Part shown: positions 45,985 to 56,700 of the stretch, piece by piece
Position numbering within the stretch: the stretch's first letter is position 1
Layout: every line of letters starts with the position of its first letter
Source of the DNA: Arundinibacter roseus
GTDB taxonomy: Bacteria > Bacteroidota > Bacteroidia > Cytophagales > Spirosomataceae
Length of the DNA: 64,000 bases
Direction of reading: 5' to 3'
Assembly: GCF_004348825.1 (NCBI RefSeq)
Contig: NZ_SMJU01000005.1
Span: 157,648-221,647 of the forward strand
Notes under the pieces: generated by a model
Databases searched by the model: none
Seen by the model: only the letters and a program-made list of their open reading frames with translations
Told to the model about the DNA's origin: nothing
Program-made: the position numbers and the translations under genes

Positions 45985-48111
45985 TTACTTCCCTGTTTTC
46001 CAGATCAGGCCCATATTTTTAAACATAAAGGCGTAGATATCGGCGGTTGTTTCCAGCGCTTTTTTGGTATTGCTTGCTCCGTGGCCCGAGTTGGTATCAA
46101 TCCGAATCAGCAACGGATTGGTAGACGAAGCTCCGGCTTTTGCCTGCAACTCTGCGGCATACTTGAACGAATGCGCCGGTACCACGCGGTCGTCATGATC
46201 GGCCGTGGTGATGAGCGTAGCGGGGTATTGACCTCCCTGCCGGATGTTGTGCAGGGGCGAGTATTTGATTTGGGCCGCAAATTCTTCGGCATTGTCGCTG
46301 CTGCCGTAATCGGCAATCCAGTTCCAGCCGATGGTAAATTTGTGAAAACGCAGCATGTCCATGACACCTACCGCCGGAAAGGCAACTTTGAACAACTCGG
46401 GCCGCTGATTCATCACCGCTCCCACCAATAGACCGCCGTTGGAGCCACCTTGTAGCGCAAGCCGACCGGGCGACGTATATTTTTCCTGAATCAGATACTC
46501 AGCCGCAGCAATAAAATCGTCGAATACATTTTGCTTTTTGAGCTTCATGCCCTGCTCATGCCAGGTTTCGCCGTACTCGCTGCCGCCGCGCAGATTGGCC
46601 TGCACAAACACCCCTCCCTGATCCAGAAACGGAATGCGGGTAGGACTAAATGCGGGCGTCAGGCTGATGTTGAAACCGCCGTATCCGTACAAAATCGTCG
46701 GGTTGCTGCCGTCCAGTTTCAGGCCTTTTTTGTACACAATAAAAGCCGGGATTTTTGTGCCGTCCTTGCTGGGATAAAATACCTGTTTGGTTTCGTAATC
46801 TGTGGGTGTAAAGTTGACCTCGGGCTCCCGGAACACACTGCTTTGGCGGGTAGACAAATCATACCGGAATATGGTAGGTGGGTAGTTAAATGAAGTATAC
46901 GTATAAAAAACGAACGTGTCGTCCTTTTCGCCACCAAATCCACCTGCCGAACCAAGTCCGGGCAATTCTACCTCGTTTTCAAATACGCCTTCGTGTGAAT
47001 ACACCTGCACGCGGGTCGTAACATCTTTGGAGTAGTTCGCAAAGATTTTTCCACCCGCCGTGCCTATGCCTACAAGTGGTTCAGGTTTTTCGGGTAAGAA
47101 GGGTTTCCAGCTTTTGGAGACAATTTCGTAGCGCATAACTTTGCTGTTCGGTGCATCGGCGTTGGTTTCGATCAAAAAACCACCCGCTACATTTTCTACG
47201 AGTCCGTAGCTAAAATTGGTAATTTCCTCGACTACGGGTGTAAATTTTGTCTCACCTTTTTTCATGACCCACAGGCCGTTCCCGTCTTTTCCCTTGCCCC
47301 GGTCGCTAACATACAGGGCGGCATACAGCTCATCTTCGGTGGTACTCACCGTATGAAAGCGCTGCGGATTGCCCGCATCTTCAAAAATCAGTTGATCGGC
47401 TGATTGAGCAGTTCCCACTTTATGGTAAAAAACCTGATGATTTTCATTTTTTGCCGCCAACGCACTTCCATCGGGCTTCGGGTAGCGGCTGTAATAGAAA
47501 CCGTCGCCCTGCCAGGCGGCACCCGACACCTTCACCCACTCTACTTTGTCCGGCAGCATTTTAAGCGTTTTTGTGTCCATTACCTGAAATTCCTGCCAAT
47601 CGGAACCTCCCTTTGAAAACCCACAGACAGCGTAGTCGCCATTTTTGGACAGCGTGAACACGGTCAGACGCGTAGTGCCATCAGCAGAAAGTTTGTTCGG
47701 ATCGAGCACGACTTCGGGCGTTGCATCGGGCCGGTCCTGTGGCACTCGATACAATACCGACTGATTTTGCAGTCCGTCATTTTTGTAAAAATAAAAGTAA
47801 CCGCCCTTTTGGCGAGGCGCCGAATACTTGGGGTAATTATAGGCTTTTTCCAGGTCATCCAGGATGTTTTCCCGAAACGGAATCTGAGACAAATAGCCAA
47901 ACGTAACTTCATTTTGGGCTTTTACCCAGGCAGCCGTTTCGTCGGAGCGGTCATCTTCGAGCCACCGATACGGATCGGCCACTTGGGTGCCGTGGTAGTT
48001 TTCCACGAGATCCACCTGACGAGTGGTGGGATACGTCAATTTTTGCGCCCTGCCATCGGGGGCAAGTAAGGTCGCGGTGAGCACAATCATGCCGGAAAGT
48101 TTAGAGTTCAT
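45985..48111 (-). CDS. Prolyl oligopeptidase family serine peptidase (S9A)
   Basis: 708 residues with a short N-terminal signal-like sequence ending GRAQ, then DPYRWLEDD typical of S9A, a seven-blade propeller region (about 70-420) and the alpha/beta hydrolase domain. The nucleophile is Ser557 in GGSNGG; the Asp (DHDDRVVP) and His (SGHGASN) of the triad are both present. Cuts after proline in short peptides, probably in the periplasm. Divergent from the rhodopsin operon across a 557-base A/T-rich region. Confidence 0.93.
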   Translation of the reverse strand: MNSKLSGMIVLTATLLAPDGRAQKLTYPTTRQVDLVENYHGTQVADPYRWLEDDRSDETAAWVKAQNEVTFGYLSQIPFRENILDDLEKAYNYPKYSAPRQKGGYFYFYKNDGLQNQSVLYRVPQDRPDATPEVVLDPNKLSADGTTRLTVFTLSKNGDYAVCGFSKGGSDWQEFQVMDTKTLKMLPDKVEWVKVSGAAWQGDGFYYSRYPKPDGSALAAKNENHQVFYHKVGTAQSADQLIFEDAGNPQRFHTVSTTEDELYAALYVSDRGKGKDGNGLWVMKKGETKFTPVVEEITNFSYGLVENVAGGFLIETNADAPNSKVMRYEIVSKSWKPFLPEKPEPLVGIGTAGGKIFANYSKDVTTRVQVYSHEGVFENEVELPGLGSAGGFGGEKDDTFVFYTYTSFNYPPTIFRYDLSTRQSSVFREPEVNFTPTDYETKQVFYPSKDGTKIPAFIVYKKGLKLDGSNPTILYGYGGFNISLTPAFSPTRIPFLDQGGVFVQANLRGGSEYGETWHEQGMKLKKQNVFDDFIAAAEYLIQEKYTSPGRLALQGGSNGGLLVGAVMNQRPELFKVAFPAVGVMDMLRFHKFTIGWNWIADYGSSDNAEEFAAQIKYSPLHNIRQGGQYPATLITTADHDDRVVPAHSFKYAAELQAKAGASSTNPLLIRIDTNSGHGASNTKKALETTADIYAFMFKNMGLIWKTGK

Positions 48112-48668
48112 TGAAAAAGGATCGTAGAGGTATGAAAAAAAGTATAATTTATTTTAAAAAAATATCTAAACGCATTCTGCCCGTCTAAAACTTCAAATAA
48201 TACAAATTTATCGCTATTGATCAAACCGCCAATTTACCAGTAAAGTTCTTACCGACTACCTTCGGCCCGGGCATGAAGAATGTTCCCTTTTTATGGGTAG
48301 AGCACAGAATAAGTATCTATTTTTTACATTTCCAAATACTAATTTTTGTTTAGTATTTAAATCGATTGATTAAACAATAGCCGAATACGTATACAGATTT
48401 ATACTAATATATAAAAAGTTAAAAATATAATTTTGCATAGTTTAATATTAATTTATTTAATTTTTATTTCACAGATGCACCCTTAAACTTCAATAAATCC
48501 AACCAACACGTATAGTACATTCTCACATATTCGTATAGCCATCAACTCAGATTTTGTTTAATTTTCATCACAATAATTTAAACAAAAATCTATCACGATT
48601 GATTAAGGTGATCAATTAACATCTTGTAAATCAATCTATAATTTTTAACTCTCAACCCTCAAAAAAGT
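48112..48668. other. Large A/T-rich control region before the rhodopsin gene
   Basis: 557 bases with no gene. Very A/T-rich from about 48350. TAATTTTG at 48428-48435 matches the Bacteroidota -7 consensus TANNTTTG, and TATAATTTTT at 48637 is a near match closer to the start, but neither has a convincing -33 element, so the promoter is not fixed. No hairpin terminator for the left gene is visible. Confidence 0.5.
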
Positions 48669-49421
48669 ATGGGAAATCTAGTAAGTTCCTTCGCCAATGT
48701 ACTTGCGGCCGATCTTCAACCCGGTGACGCCATCGGTTTTACCTTCTTTACGGGCTATATGGCTATGGCCGCCGCCTCTATTTTCTTTCTCGTAGAGCGA
48801 GGACAGGTAGACGGCAAGTGGAAAACCTCTCTGCTAATTTCTGCCCTCATTACGTTCATTGCGGCAGTGCACTACTATTACATGCGGGATCTTTACCTGG
48901 AAACAGGTCAATCGCCCACCGAATTCCGGTACATCGATTGGACACTCACCGTGCCCCTGATGTGCGTTGAATTCTATTTGTTAATCAAGCCCTACGGCGG
49001 CAAGGTCAGTACGATGTGGAAACTGATCGGCTACTCGGTGCTGATGCTCGTAACGGGTTACATTGGTGAAAGCCTTGACAAGGAAAATACCATTTTGTGG
49101 GGGGTAATCTCCACGCTTGGGTATTTGGGCATTGTGTACGAAGCAACGATTGGAGATGTAAAGAAAGTAGCACTTTCGTCCAACAACCCAGAAGTTGCAA
49201 ACGCTGTACGGTTGCTGCGCAATTTTGTGATTGTAGGCTGGGCAATTTATCCGATTGGATACATGTGTATGGAAGGCAACTTGCTGGCTTCCACTGGATG
49301 GAATCTTGACCTGCTGTACAACATCGCCGATGCTGTAAACAAAATCGGATTTGGTTTAGTGGTCTATTCCTCAGCAATGAGCTCCACAAAAGCCGCTGCC
49401 GCTGCTGCAATAAAAGCATAA
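48669..49421 (+). CDS. Proteorhodopsin, light-driven proton pump (DTE motif, antenna-type glycine)
   Basis: 250 residues, seven membrane helices. The retinal lysine is Lys225 in ADAVNKIGFG. Helix C gives Asp90, Thr94 and Glu101, the DTE triad of outward proton pumps, with His68 at the position that pairs with the counterion Asp. Met98 at the tuning position suggests green-light absorption. In helix E, Gly145 (LWGVIST) aligns with bacteriorhodopsin Trp138 (WWAIST), which is the glycine that opens the carotenoid-antenna window in xanthorhodopsin. It is followed by lycopene cyclase and the retinal-forming oxygenase, so the pump has its own chromophore supply. The NDQ/NTQ motifs of sodium and chloride pumps are absent. 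Confidence 0.96.
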   Translation: MGNLVSSFANVLAADLQPGDAIGFTFFTGYMAMAAASIFFLVERGQVDGKWKTSLLISALITFIAAVHYYYMRDLYLETGQSPTEFRYIDWTLTVPLMCVEFYLLIKPYGGKVSTMWKLIGYSVLMLVTGYIGESLDKENTILWGVISTLGYLGIVYEATIGDVKKVALSSNNPEVANAVRLLRNFVIVGWAIYPIGYMCMEGNLLASTGWNLDLLYNIADAVNKIGFGLVVYSSAMSSTKAAAAAAIKA

Positions 49422-49445
49422 AGTTGGCGTAAAAGCTGATCCAAA

Positions 49446-49480
49446 AGCCGACGGACTGAGCGACTTCGTCCGTCGGCTAT
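49446..49480 (+). terminator. Hairpin between rhodopsin and crtY
   Basis: An 11-bp stem (49446-49456 with 49468-49478) with an imperfect T-rich tail; probably a partial terminator or mRNA end that raises rhodopsin transcript over crtY. Confidence 0.5.
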
Positions 49481-49537
49481 TCTTTCAAAATACGGTTACT
49501 TATATCTTCCGCAAACCACCTCCTTAGGTTAGTCCGT

Positions 49538-50746
49538 ATGCCCGCCACCTATGACTTTATTTTTGCAGGCGGAGGAATGTCCGCCCTACTGCTCGCTACC
49601 CTGATTCGGCGTGAACCGACGTTAGATTCCTGTTCGATCCTCATCGTCGAACCTCGGACAGACGTTCCCGAATCAAAAAATATCTGCTTTTGGGATTCTC
49701 AACTTCCGGATCTGTCGCTGAACCTGAAAGGCGCCTGGAACAAACTCTCCTTTGGTGGAACCGGCGGATTAATTACCCGTCCGATTGCACCCTACACGTA
49801 CTACTGTTTCGACGCCGCAAACCTGCAACGTACGCTTACGGCAATGTTAAAAAAATCCAATCGGGTCGACTTCATTCAGGATCGGGTGGAAGCGGTAAAT
49901 AATGGTGCGGTTTTTCTGCAAAAAACGGGCTTGACTTTTCAGGCCACTCAAACCGTTTTTGACAGCATCCCGGACCGAAGTATGCCTGTACTCCTGTGGC
50001 AGCATTTTGTAGGGTGGGAAATTCGGGTACTCAACGAGGTTACGTTTGATCCTGCATCTGCCATGCTTATGGATTTTCGGGTGAGTCAGTCAGAAGGCCC
50101 GGCTTTCATGTACATACTTCCCTTTTCACAAAAAACCGCCTTGCTCGAAATCACCTTCATGTCGCCAAAAACCCACTCAGCGACGGTGTATGAGCACTAT
50201 TTGCACGAATACCTGCACAAAAATTTTCCGGACATTCGCTATGAAATCGCCCAAACCGAAGGTGGCAAAATTCCGATGCATCAGGCACAGCAATCGCCCT
50301 CACTACCCAATCATGTGTTTTTGGGCACCAAAGGTGGCCTGAGCAAACCTACTACCGGCTACACGTTTTTGAATAGCTATGAACATGCCCAACGAATTGT
50401 AAGACAACTTACAGGAAATCAGGAAAGTAGAGTTATTGCCAAAAGTCGATTTGCTTTTTATGACAAGTTGTTGCTCCGTATCATGCGTACACAGGCCACT
50501 TCGGTAAAACCCATCATGGAAGCTTTGTTTTACCGCAATTCGTTTCCGCTTTTGCTGACATTTTTAGCCGAAAAAACTACCCTGATTCAGGAAGCAAAGC
50601 TCTTTTGTACGCTTCCGTGGAAACCCTTTTTAACCGCATTAGCTCATGAATACCTCCGCCGCTCCCCACGAAATGAAGCACAATCAGGTATTGATTCTGC
50701 TATCCTGCCTGCTCCTCGGCTTAAAGTGGACCGGAATTTGGGCTGA
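49538..50746 (+). CDS. crtY: Lycopene beta-cyclase, CrtY type
   Basis: 402 residues. N-terminal nucleotide-binding motif DFIFAGGGMSALLLA (about 6-20), then NICFWDS and the GTKGGLSKPTTGYTF block of CrtY-type cyclases. It cyclises lycopene to beta-carotene in the membrane, the precursor for retinal. The last roughly 27 residues (after EYLRRS) overlap the next gene in another frame, so this C-terminal tail may be non-homologous to other CrtY proteins. Lies between rhodopsin and blh; the genes for lycopene itself are elsewhere. Confidence 0.93.
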   Translation: MPATYDFIFAGGGMSALLLATLIRREPTLDSCSILIVEPRTDVPESKNICFWDSQLPDLSLNLKGAWNKLSFGGTGGLITRPIAPYTYYCFDAANLQRTLTAMLKKSNRVDFIQDRVEAVNNGAVFLQKTGLTFQATQTVFDSIPDRSMPVLLWQHFVGWEIRVLNEVTFDPASAMLMDFRVSQSEGPAFMYILPFSQKTALLEITFMSPKTHSATVYEHYLHEYLHKNFPDIRYEIAQTEGGKIPMHQAQQSPSLPNHVFLGTKGGLSKPTTGYTFLNSYEHAQRIVRQLTGNQESRVIAKSRFAFYDKLLLRIMRTQATSVKPIMEALFYRNSFPLLLTFLAEKTTLIQEAKLFCTLPWKPFLTALAHEYLRRSPRNEAQSGIDSAILPAPRLKVDRNLG

Positions 50747-51593
50747 TGAACGGCTCGACTACGCCTTTTTTGCTGGAATCATGCTTGTTGTAGGCCTTCC
50801 CCACGGGGCCGTGGATCACCTGATTCACATTCAGTTGAAACGACAGAATGAACTGACGCTCCAAAGCTTGCTCCGGTTCGTCAGCTTTTATGTGGCGTTA
50901 CTCTTGTTGTACGGAACTGTTTGGTTCTTTTTCCCGACCATGAGCCTGATTTTTTTTATTTTACTTTCGTGCTACCATTTCGGGCAGTCTCAGTGGTACT
51001 ATTTTTTCAGTTCTTCACCTGTACTTTCGGGCATTGTCTACATTCTTTGGGGGTTGGCTGTGCTGAGTTACATTGTACTTTGGAACAGTTCAGAAGCACT
51101 TTTGATCCTAAACTCCCTGATCCCAACGCTCACGCGCGATAACTTATCGGAGATCATAGGCAACAAATGGTCACAAATTCCGACTTTACTTTCAATTATT
51201 CCAGCCATTTTTTTGAGTTCAAAGTTTCGAACATTTCCAAAATCAGTCATTTTCTGGGAAGTAGTTTCCCTGCTTGCAATTGGTTTGGTCAGTTACTTTT
51301 GTGGCTTGCTCGTTGGTTTTGCGGCATATTTCGGCTTTTGGCACAGCACAAAATCCCTGGCGGCAATCGTCAGAAACCTCCGGAGCGTTCATCCCGGATA
51401 CAGCCTTTCACAGTTTTATAAAGACGCCTTTGTATTTAGTTTTATAAGTATTGCAGGCATCGTCCTTTTACTTCTCAGCCTGCCACATTTGGACCTCGGA
51501 ATTCATCCGGTCATGCTCTTTTTTGTGCTCATCTCCCTGCTTACTTTCCCGCACATGGTCATTTTAGAACAGCTGTACTCGCGCCCTAAGTAG
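50646..51593 (+). CDS. blh: Beta-carotene 15,15'-dioxygenase, Brp/Blh family (retinal synthesis)
   Basis: 315 residues, about eight membrane helices. Conserved histidines appear as GLPHGAVDH, YHFGQ, FWHSTKS and FPHMVILE, the iron-binding set of Blh. It cleaves beta-carotene into two retinals, the chromophore of the rhodopsin. Starts at 50646 or, with ten residues less, at ATG 50676; either overlaps crtY by 71-101 bases in another frame, so translation is probably coupled. It ends 137 bases before the sigma factor gene and a weak hairpin follows. Confidence 0.93.
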   Translation: MNTSAAPHEMKHNQVLILLSCLLLGLKWTGIWADERLDYAFFAGIMLVVGLPHGAVDHLIHIQLKRQNELTLQSLLRFVSFYVALLLLYGTVWFFFPTMSLIFFILLSCYHFGQSQWYYFFSSSPVLSGIVYILWGLAVLSYIVLWNSSEALLILNSLIPTLTRDNLSEIIGNKWSQIPTLLSIIPAIFLSSKFRTFPKSVIFWEVVSLLAIGLVSYFCGLLVGFAAYFGFWHSTKSLAAIVRNLRSVHPGYSLSQFYKDAFVFSFISIAGIVLLLLSLPHLDLGIHPVMLFFVLISLLTFPHMVILEQLYSRPK

Positions 51594-51612
51594 CCCGAAA
51601 TGGCACTTTTAA

Positions 51613-51633
51613 GGTATTTCTCGCAGAAATATC
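51613..51633 (+). terminator. Weak hairpin after blh
   Basis: 9-bp stem (51613-51621 with 51625-51633, one mismatch or wobble), followed by a partial T-run. Separates the phototrophy cassette from the sigma factor. Confidence 0.4.
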
Positions 51634-51715
51634 AAGTTCATTTTTACTTAAAAATAAAACTTACGGTTACTTTTTGCGAGAAAATTTATTTATTCTTTTT
51701 CTCCACTCTTTTATA

Positions 51716-51723
51716 TAGTTTTG
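51716..51723 (+). promoter_or_regulatory. Candidate -7 element of the ECF sigma gene
   Basis: TAGTTTTG fits the Bacteroidota -7 consensus TANNTTTG. It lies only 7 bases before ATG 51731, so the ATG at 51752 is the more likely start. No -33 element seen. Confidence 0.3.
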
Positions 51724-51730
51724 AGAATAA

Positions 51731-52333
51731 ATGCTACAAAACCGGGAGCGGATGCTGACCGATAAATATACTGACTGTTCTGACGATGCCCTGATGCTGC
51801 TTCTCTGCCAACACGACGACGAACTCGCGTTTCGGGAAGTATATCACCGCTATGGCCGTACGCTTGTGTACACGGCAATTCGCAAAACCGGGCAGGCAGA
51901 AGTGGCCGAAGACCTTGTGCAGGAGCTCTTTGTTAAACTGTGGCTTAGTCGTAAAAAACTGGTTATACAAAAGACACTGATTGGCTATTTGCAGGGCATG
52001 CTCCGCAACGGAATTATCACCCACTACCACAAAGAAAAATCGAAAAATCCGGTATCGCTCGACGAAGCCTACGCACTTGGCGACTACCAAACAACGGAAC
52101 AAATTCAGTACGATCAGCTACATGATTTGTATCAGGAATCGCTGCAAAAAATTCCTGAAAAATGCCGGGCGGTATTTGTTTTAAGCCGTAAAGGATACAG
52201 TATCAAGGAAATAGCGCAGATCCAGCAGATTTCCGAAAAAACGGTGGAAGCGCATATCAGCAAAGCTCTCCGAATTTTGCGCGTCGAAATGAAAGACTAC
52301 ATGGCCGTTGCGCTCCTTTTTCTTCTTTCCTGA
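51731..52333 (+). CDS. ECF sigma-70 factor, FecI-like
   Basis: 200 residues (193 from the internal ATG 51752). Region 2 (about 30-95, with VYHRYGRTLVYTAI and AEDLVQELFVKLW) and region 4 (about 140-190, with KIPEKCRAVFVLSRKGYSIKE and EKTVEAHISKAL). Length and sequence fit the FecI-like group that partners with FecR in Bacteroidota. FecR follows, then a SusC with an STN domain, so it should direct the SusC/SusD locus when the receptor signals substrate at the outer membrane. Confidence 0.9.
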   Translation: MLQNRERMLTDKYTDCSDDALMLLLCQHDDELAFREVYHRYGRTLVYTAIRKTGQAEVAEDLVQELFVKLWLSRKKLVIQKTLIGYLQGMLRNGIITHYHKEKSKNPVSLDEAYALGDYQTTEQIQYDQLHDLYQESLQKIPEKCRAVFVLSRKGYSIKEIAQIQQISEKTVEAHISKALRILRVEMKDYMAVALLFLLS

Positions 52334-52444
52334 ATTTTTACCTAAAAATTTAAAAAAAATCATCCAACTACTAAGGGAAATCTATCCCAGGTACAGACTG
52401 TATACTAGGAGTTGTACTTATCTGGGTATTTTTTAAATAATAGG

Positions 52445-53458
52445 ATGAAAAACGCACCATTTCCGCCTGAGCTTTTGCAGCGCTACCTGAATCAGCAATG
52501 CACTGATACTGAGCGCCAAATGATTGACGATTGGTATCGGTCGGTAGATTTTGAGTCGTCGTTGGTTGGGTATGAGTTTCAGGAAGAAAGGCTTTTTGAA
52601 CAGATCCGGGCACAAATCGCGGTTGAGGAACAAGCCGATATTTTGCCTTTAAAAACTACCCGACGGTGGCGTTTCTGGGTGCCTGCCGCCGCTGCAGTGG
52701 CAATTTTGGCGCTGGGGTTTGCATACCTGATGCTTCGTTTGCCTGCTCCTGCCCTGCTTACCTCCGTCCTGAATGACTCTCCCGCACTGGTAGAATTTGT
52801 AAATACCCAAAAGAAAGTGGTCCGCTACACCCTCCCCGACAGTAGTACGCTTTGGCTCTATCCGGGCGCGAAGCTGAGCTACGAACCCGCACTCGCAGAG
52901 GCTGCAAGTCGCAAAGTCTGGTTTGAGGGAGAAGGTTTTTTTGATGTAGCACGTGACGAAACCCGACCATTTATTGTGTACAGTGACGACCTGAAAACGG
53001 AGGTTTTGGGGACGAGTTTTCACGTAAAAGCCTACAAAAACGACCCAACCTACGAGGTGTCGGTGCTGAGTGGAAGTGTGGCCGTCAGCAACTCAGACGA
53101 AGCACAAAAAACCGAAAAAGTGGTGCTTAAACCTTCTCAGCAGGCTATTTTTGAAAAAACTACCCAACGGATTTCAACCAATACTTTGCCGGAATATACG
53201 CCCACGCGTGAAAGATGGCAGCCCGCCACGCTCGCTTTTGAAGATGCGCCCCTTGCGGAGGTCATCGCCCAGCTTGATACGGTATTTAAGGTGCAGCTGG
53301 TAGTCGCAAATCCGGCATTGAAAAACTGTCGGTTGACGGTAGATTTTACGCAGCAGCGCCTACCGGAAATGCTGGAAATGATCAATACCCTGCTCAATAC
53401 TACCTACGAAATGGATGGAACCACTATTCGGCTTTCGGGCGAAGGCTGCGCCATGTAG
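52445..53458 (+). CDS. FecR family anti-sigma factor
   Basis: 337 residues from ATG 52445 (a TTG at 52412 would add 11). Cytoplasmic N-terminus (about 1-80) that should bind the sigma factor, one membrane helix (FWVPAAAAVAILALGFAYL), a periplasmic FecR domain (about 120-230) with STLWLYPGAKLSYEP and a C-terminal DUF4974-like region. It passes a signal from the STN domain of SusC to the sigma factor. Directly follows that sigma gene. Confidence 0.92.
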   Translation: MKNAPFPPELLQRYLNQQCTDTERQMIDDWYRSVDFESSLVGYEFQEERLFEQIRAQIAVEEQADILPLKTTRRWRFWVPAAAAVAILALGFAYLMLRLPAPALLTSVLNDSPALVEFVNTQKKVVRYTLPDSSTLWLYPGAKLSYEPALAEAASRKVWFEGEGFFDVARDETRPFIVYSDDLKTEVLGTSFHVKAYKNDPTYEVSVLSGSVAVSNSDEAQKTEKVVLKPSQQAIFEKTTQRISTNTLPEYTPTRERWQPATLAFEDAPLAEVIAQLDTVFKVQLVVANPALKNCRLTVDFTQQRLPEMLEMINTLLNTTYEMDGTTIRLSGEGCAM

Positions 53459-53710
53459 TGATTTATATATAAAAAATTGACTTTGTGATCCTGTATAAAC
53501 TAAACCCTTTTGATGATTCTATGCGCTAAAAACAACCAGAAGATGTAGTACTTTTTTCCGGTCACAAAAAAACTCAGGAGTGGTACCAGCACCCCCGAGT
53601 TCTACACTGACTGATGAACCATGGATCTGCGTTTCGGAATCCGGTCGTTGCTGACGGGAAACGCAAAGATCCGTTTGATGTCGTTTGTTCAACCAATCAA
53701 AAGTAAAACT

Positions 53711-56700
53711 ATGAAGAAACATTTGCATTCCAAACCAGGAATCCTTTACATGATTATGAGAGTAACCGTCTATCAATTTACGCTCATTTGCTTTTTCTCC
53801 GCTCTATCTTTTGCGCATTCTGTGCCGGCGCAGGACATTCTAAAAAAGGGTGTAAATATTCAGGTAAACAAGGTTACACTTAAAGAAGCGCTCTCGCAGA
53901 TTGAGAAAAATCTTTCGGTCCGGTTTGCTTACAGCAGCGACCTGATCCGGCTCTCTCAGCCCGTGAGCCTATCGGCCCGAAACGAATCGCTCGCGTCCGT
54001 TCTGGACCGACTTCTGACACCTCATAATATTGGTTATAAGGTAATTAACAATCAAATTCTTTTATCCAAAACTCAAAAACCGGACGTAGTTTCACCAAAA
54101 ATAGAAGAAGACGAAGCGTCTTTACGGCTGAATCAGGACGTCGATCAATCCATTCGGGGTCGGGTAATCGGTGCCGAAAATCAGGACCCGTTGCCCGGCG
54201 TAAGTGTGGTGATCAAAGGCACAAATCGAGGTACCGTCACCTCAGCCGATGGCACCTTTCAACTGACCGTTCCTGATGCACAGGCGGTTTTGGTATTCAG
54301 TTTTGTGGGTTACCTGTCTCAGGAAATTGAAGCAGGAAACCGCAGCGAACTAACAGTAACTATGGTAGCCGACATCAAAGCGCTCAACGAAGTGGTGGTA
54401 GTCGGCTACGGCACACAGCGCCGGGCCGATGTGACGGGGGCGCTGTCGTCGGTAAGCGCCAAAGACATCAAGGACATTCCCTCGCCTAGCCTGGACGCCT
54501 CCATGACCGGACGCATGCCGGGGGTGTATGTAGCCCAAACCACCGGAACGCCCGGCGGCGGCCTGAACGTGCGGGTACGGGGAACGGGATCCATTGGTGC
54601 CGGAAACGAACCGCTGTACGTAATCGACGGGTTTCCGGTGACGGCCAATTATAATCAGGTAAGTAATCCGCTCAACTCGATTAATCCGAATGATATTGAG
54701 TCCATAGAGGTATTAAAAGACGCCTCCGCGACGGCAATTTATGGATCAAGAGGCTCTAACGGTGTGGTGATTGTGACGACCAAATCGGGCAAATCCGGAA
54801 AAATGAGCGTTGAAATTGACAGCTACGCCGGGATTCAGAACGTGACCAAAACCCTGGACATGATGAATGCGCAGGAGTTTGCGCAGTACATCAAAGACTC
54901 CCGCAACAACGCATGGGTCGATACCGGCGGAAATATTGACGCTCCCAACGCACAGCGCGGGGCGATTTATCGGATTTTACCCGAACTCCAAAATCCCGAA
55001 ACGCTGGGCGAAGGAACCAACTGGCAGGACGAAATTTACCGTACAGCCGGCATGCGCAATCTGCAATTGCGCGTTTCGGGTGGCAACGACCGCATTCGGT
55101 TCATGACTTCGGCGGGCTATTTCAGGCAGGAAGGCGTGGTTATAAACTCCGATTTTGAGCGGTATTCTTTTCGGGTAAATCTGGATGCGCAAGCCACAAA
55201 AAAACTCAAAGTCGGTGTTAATCTTACTCCCGCCTACACGGTAAGCAATCCGACGGATGCCGAAGGGCACTGGTCGTCGGGCGGAATTATCCTGAGTGCG
55301 CTAACTTTGGCACCGCACCTGCCCGTGTACGATGCCGACGGAAACTACACCACGGGCCTGAGCCTCGGCAACGGATTCAGCAGCATTGAAAACCCTGTAA
55401 AACTGGCCAAAGAACGCACCAATCGTACGGATGAAATCAGACTTCTGGCCACTGCTTTTGCCGAGTACGAACTACTCCCGGCCTTAAAATATAAACTGTT
55501 GCTGGGTACAGACGTGCAGTCGTCCAATCAGCGGACCTTTCGCCCATCGATTGTGGGCATCGACGGCGTGCCGCCCCCGGTTGTGCCCATCGGCACCAAC
55601 GCCACGCAGCAGTCGTACAATTGGCTCGTAGAGCATACGCTTACTTATACCAAAAGTTTTGGAAAGCATTCTGTGAATGCGCTGGCAGGCTTTACGAGTC
55701 AAAAAGTACGCTCAGACAACTCCAACATCACCTCATCCAATTTTCCAAACGACCTGGTTGAAACCCTCAATGCAGGCATCGTGACGTCAGCTTCTACGAC
55801 GGCCAATGAGTGGTCGATTTTGTCGTATTTATCACGTATTAACTACAACTACGACAGCCGCTACCTGCTCACAGCCACGCTGCGTCGTGATGGGTCGTCA
55901 CGGTTTGGGACAAATAATAAATGGGGAATTTTTCCGTCGGTTTCAGTGGGTTGGAGACTTTCGGAGGAAAATTTCATGAAAGATGTAAAAGCCATCAGCG
56001 ATTTAAAACTGCGGGCGAGCTACGGATTTACCGGAAATAATTTTATCGGAAATTATGATCACGTTGGGCTACTTACCAAGCAAAACTATGTGTTTGGCGC
56101 TGGTAGCGGCACGGTTGTGAACGGCCTTGGGCCGAGTCGAATCAGCAATCCGGATTTGAGCTGGGAGAAAAATGAGCAGGTAGATATCGGTCTGGAACTG
56201 GGCATTTTCCAAAACAGAATCATGGTTATTGCCGACTACTACCGCAAAATTACGTCAGACCTGCTGCTTAACGTACCGACGCCTTCGCTGACGGGCTATA
56301 CCTCTGCCCGGCAGAACATTGGCAAAGTCCAGAACAACGGCGTTGAGTTAGCCATTTCGACCCGAAATCTGGTATCCGAATTTAAGTGGAATACCGATTT
56401 TAATATTTCCTTTAACCGCAACAAGGTGGTGGCGCTTGGTCCAAGCGGCGAACCCATTTTTGCCAGTTACCAACTTTCCAACAGCCATATTACTCAATTG
56501 GGAAAACCCATGGGTAGCTTTTACGGCTATCAGGTAGAAGGCATATTCCAAACGCAGGATGAAGTCAACAGCAACCCAAGCTTTACCGACTCCAAGCCCG
56601 GCCACTACCGCTTTGCGGACATCAATGGCGATGGAAAACTCAGCGTGGACGACCGGACAATTCTGGGCAACTCACAGCCTGACTTCATTTTTGGTTTGAC

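Noticed and set aside
48669..49421. Sodium- or chloride-pumping rhodopsin
   Set aside because: The helix C triad is Asp90, Thr94, Glu101 (DTE); sodium pumps need NDQ and chloride pumps NTQ or TSA.
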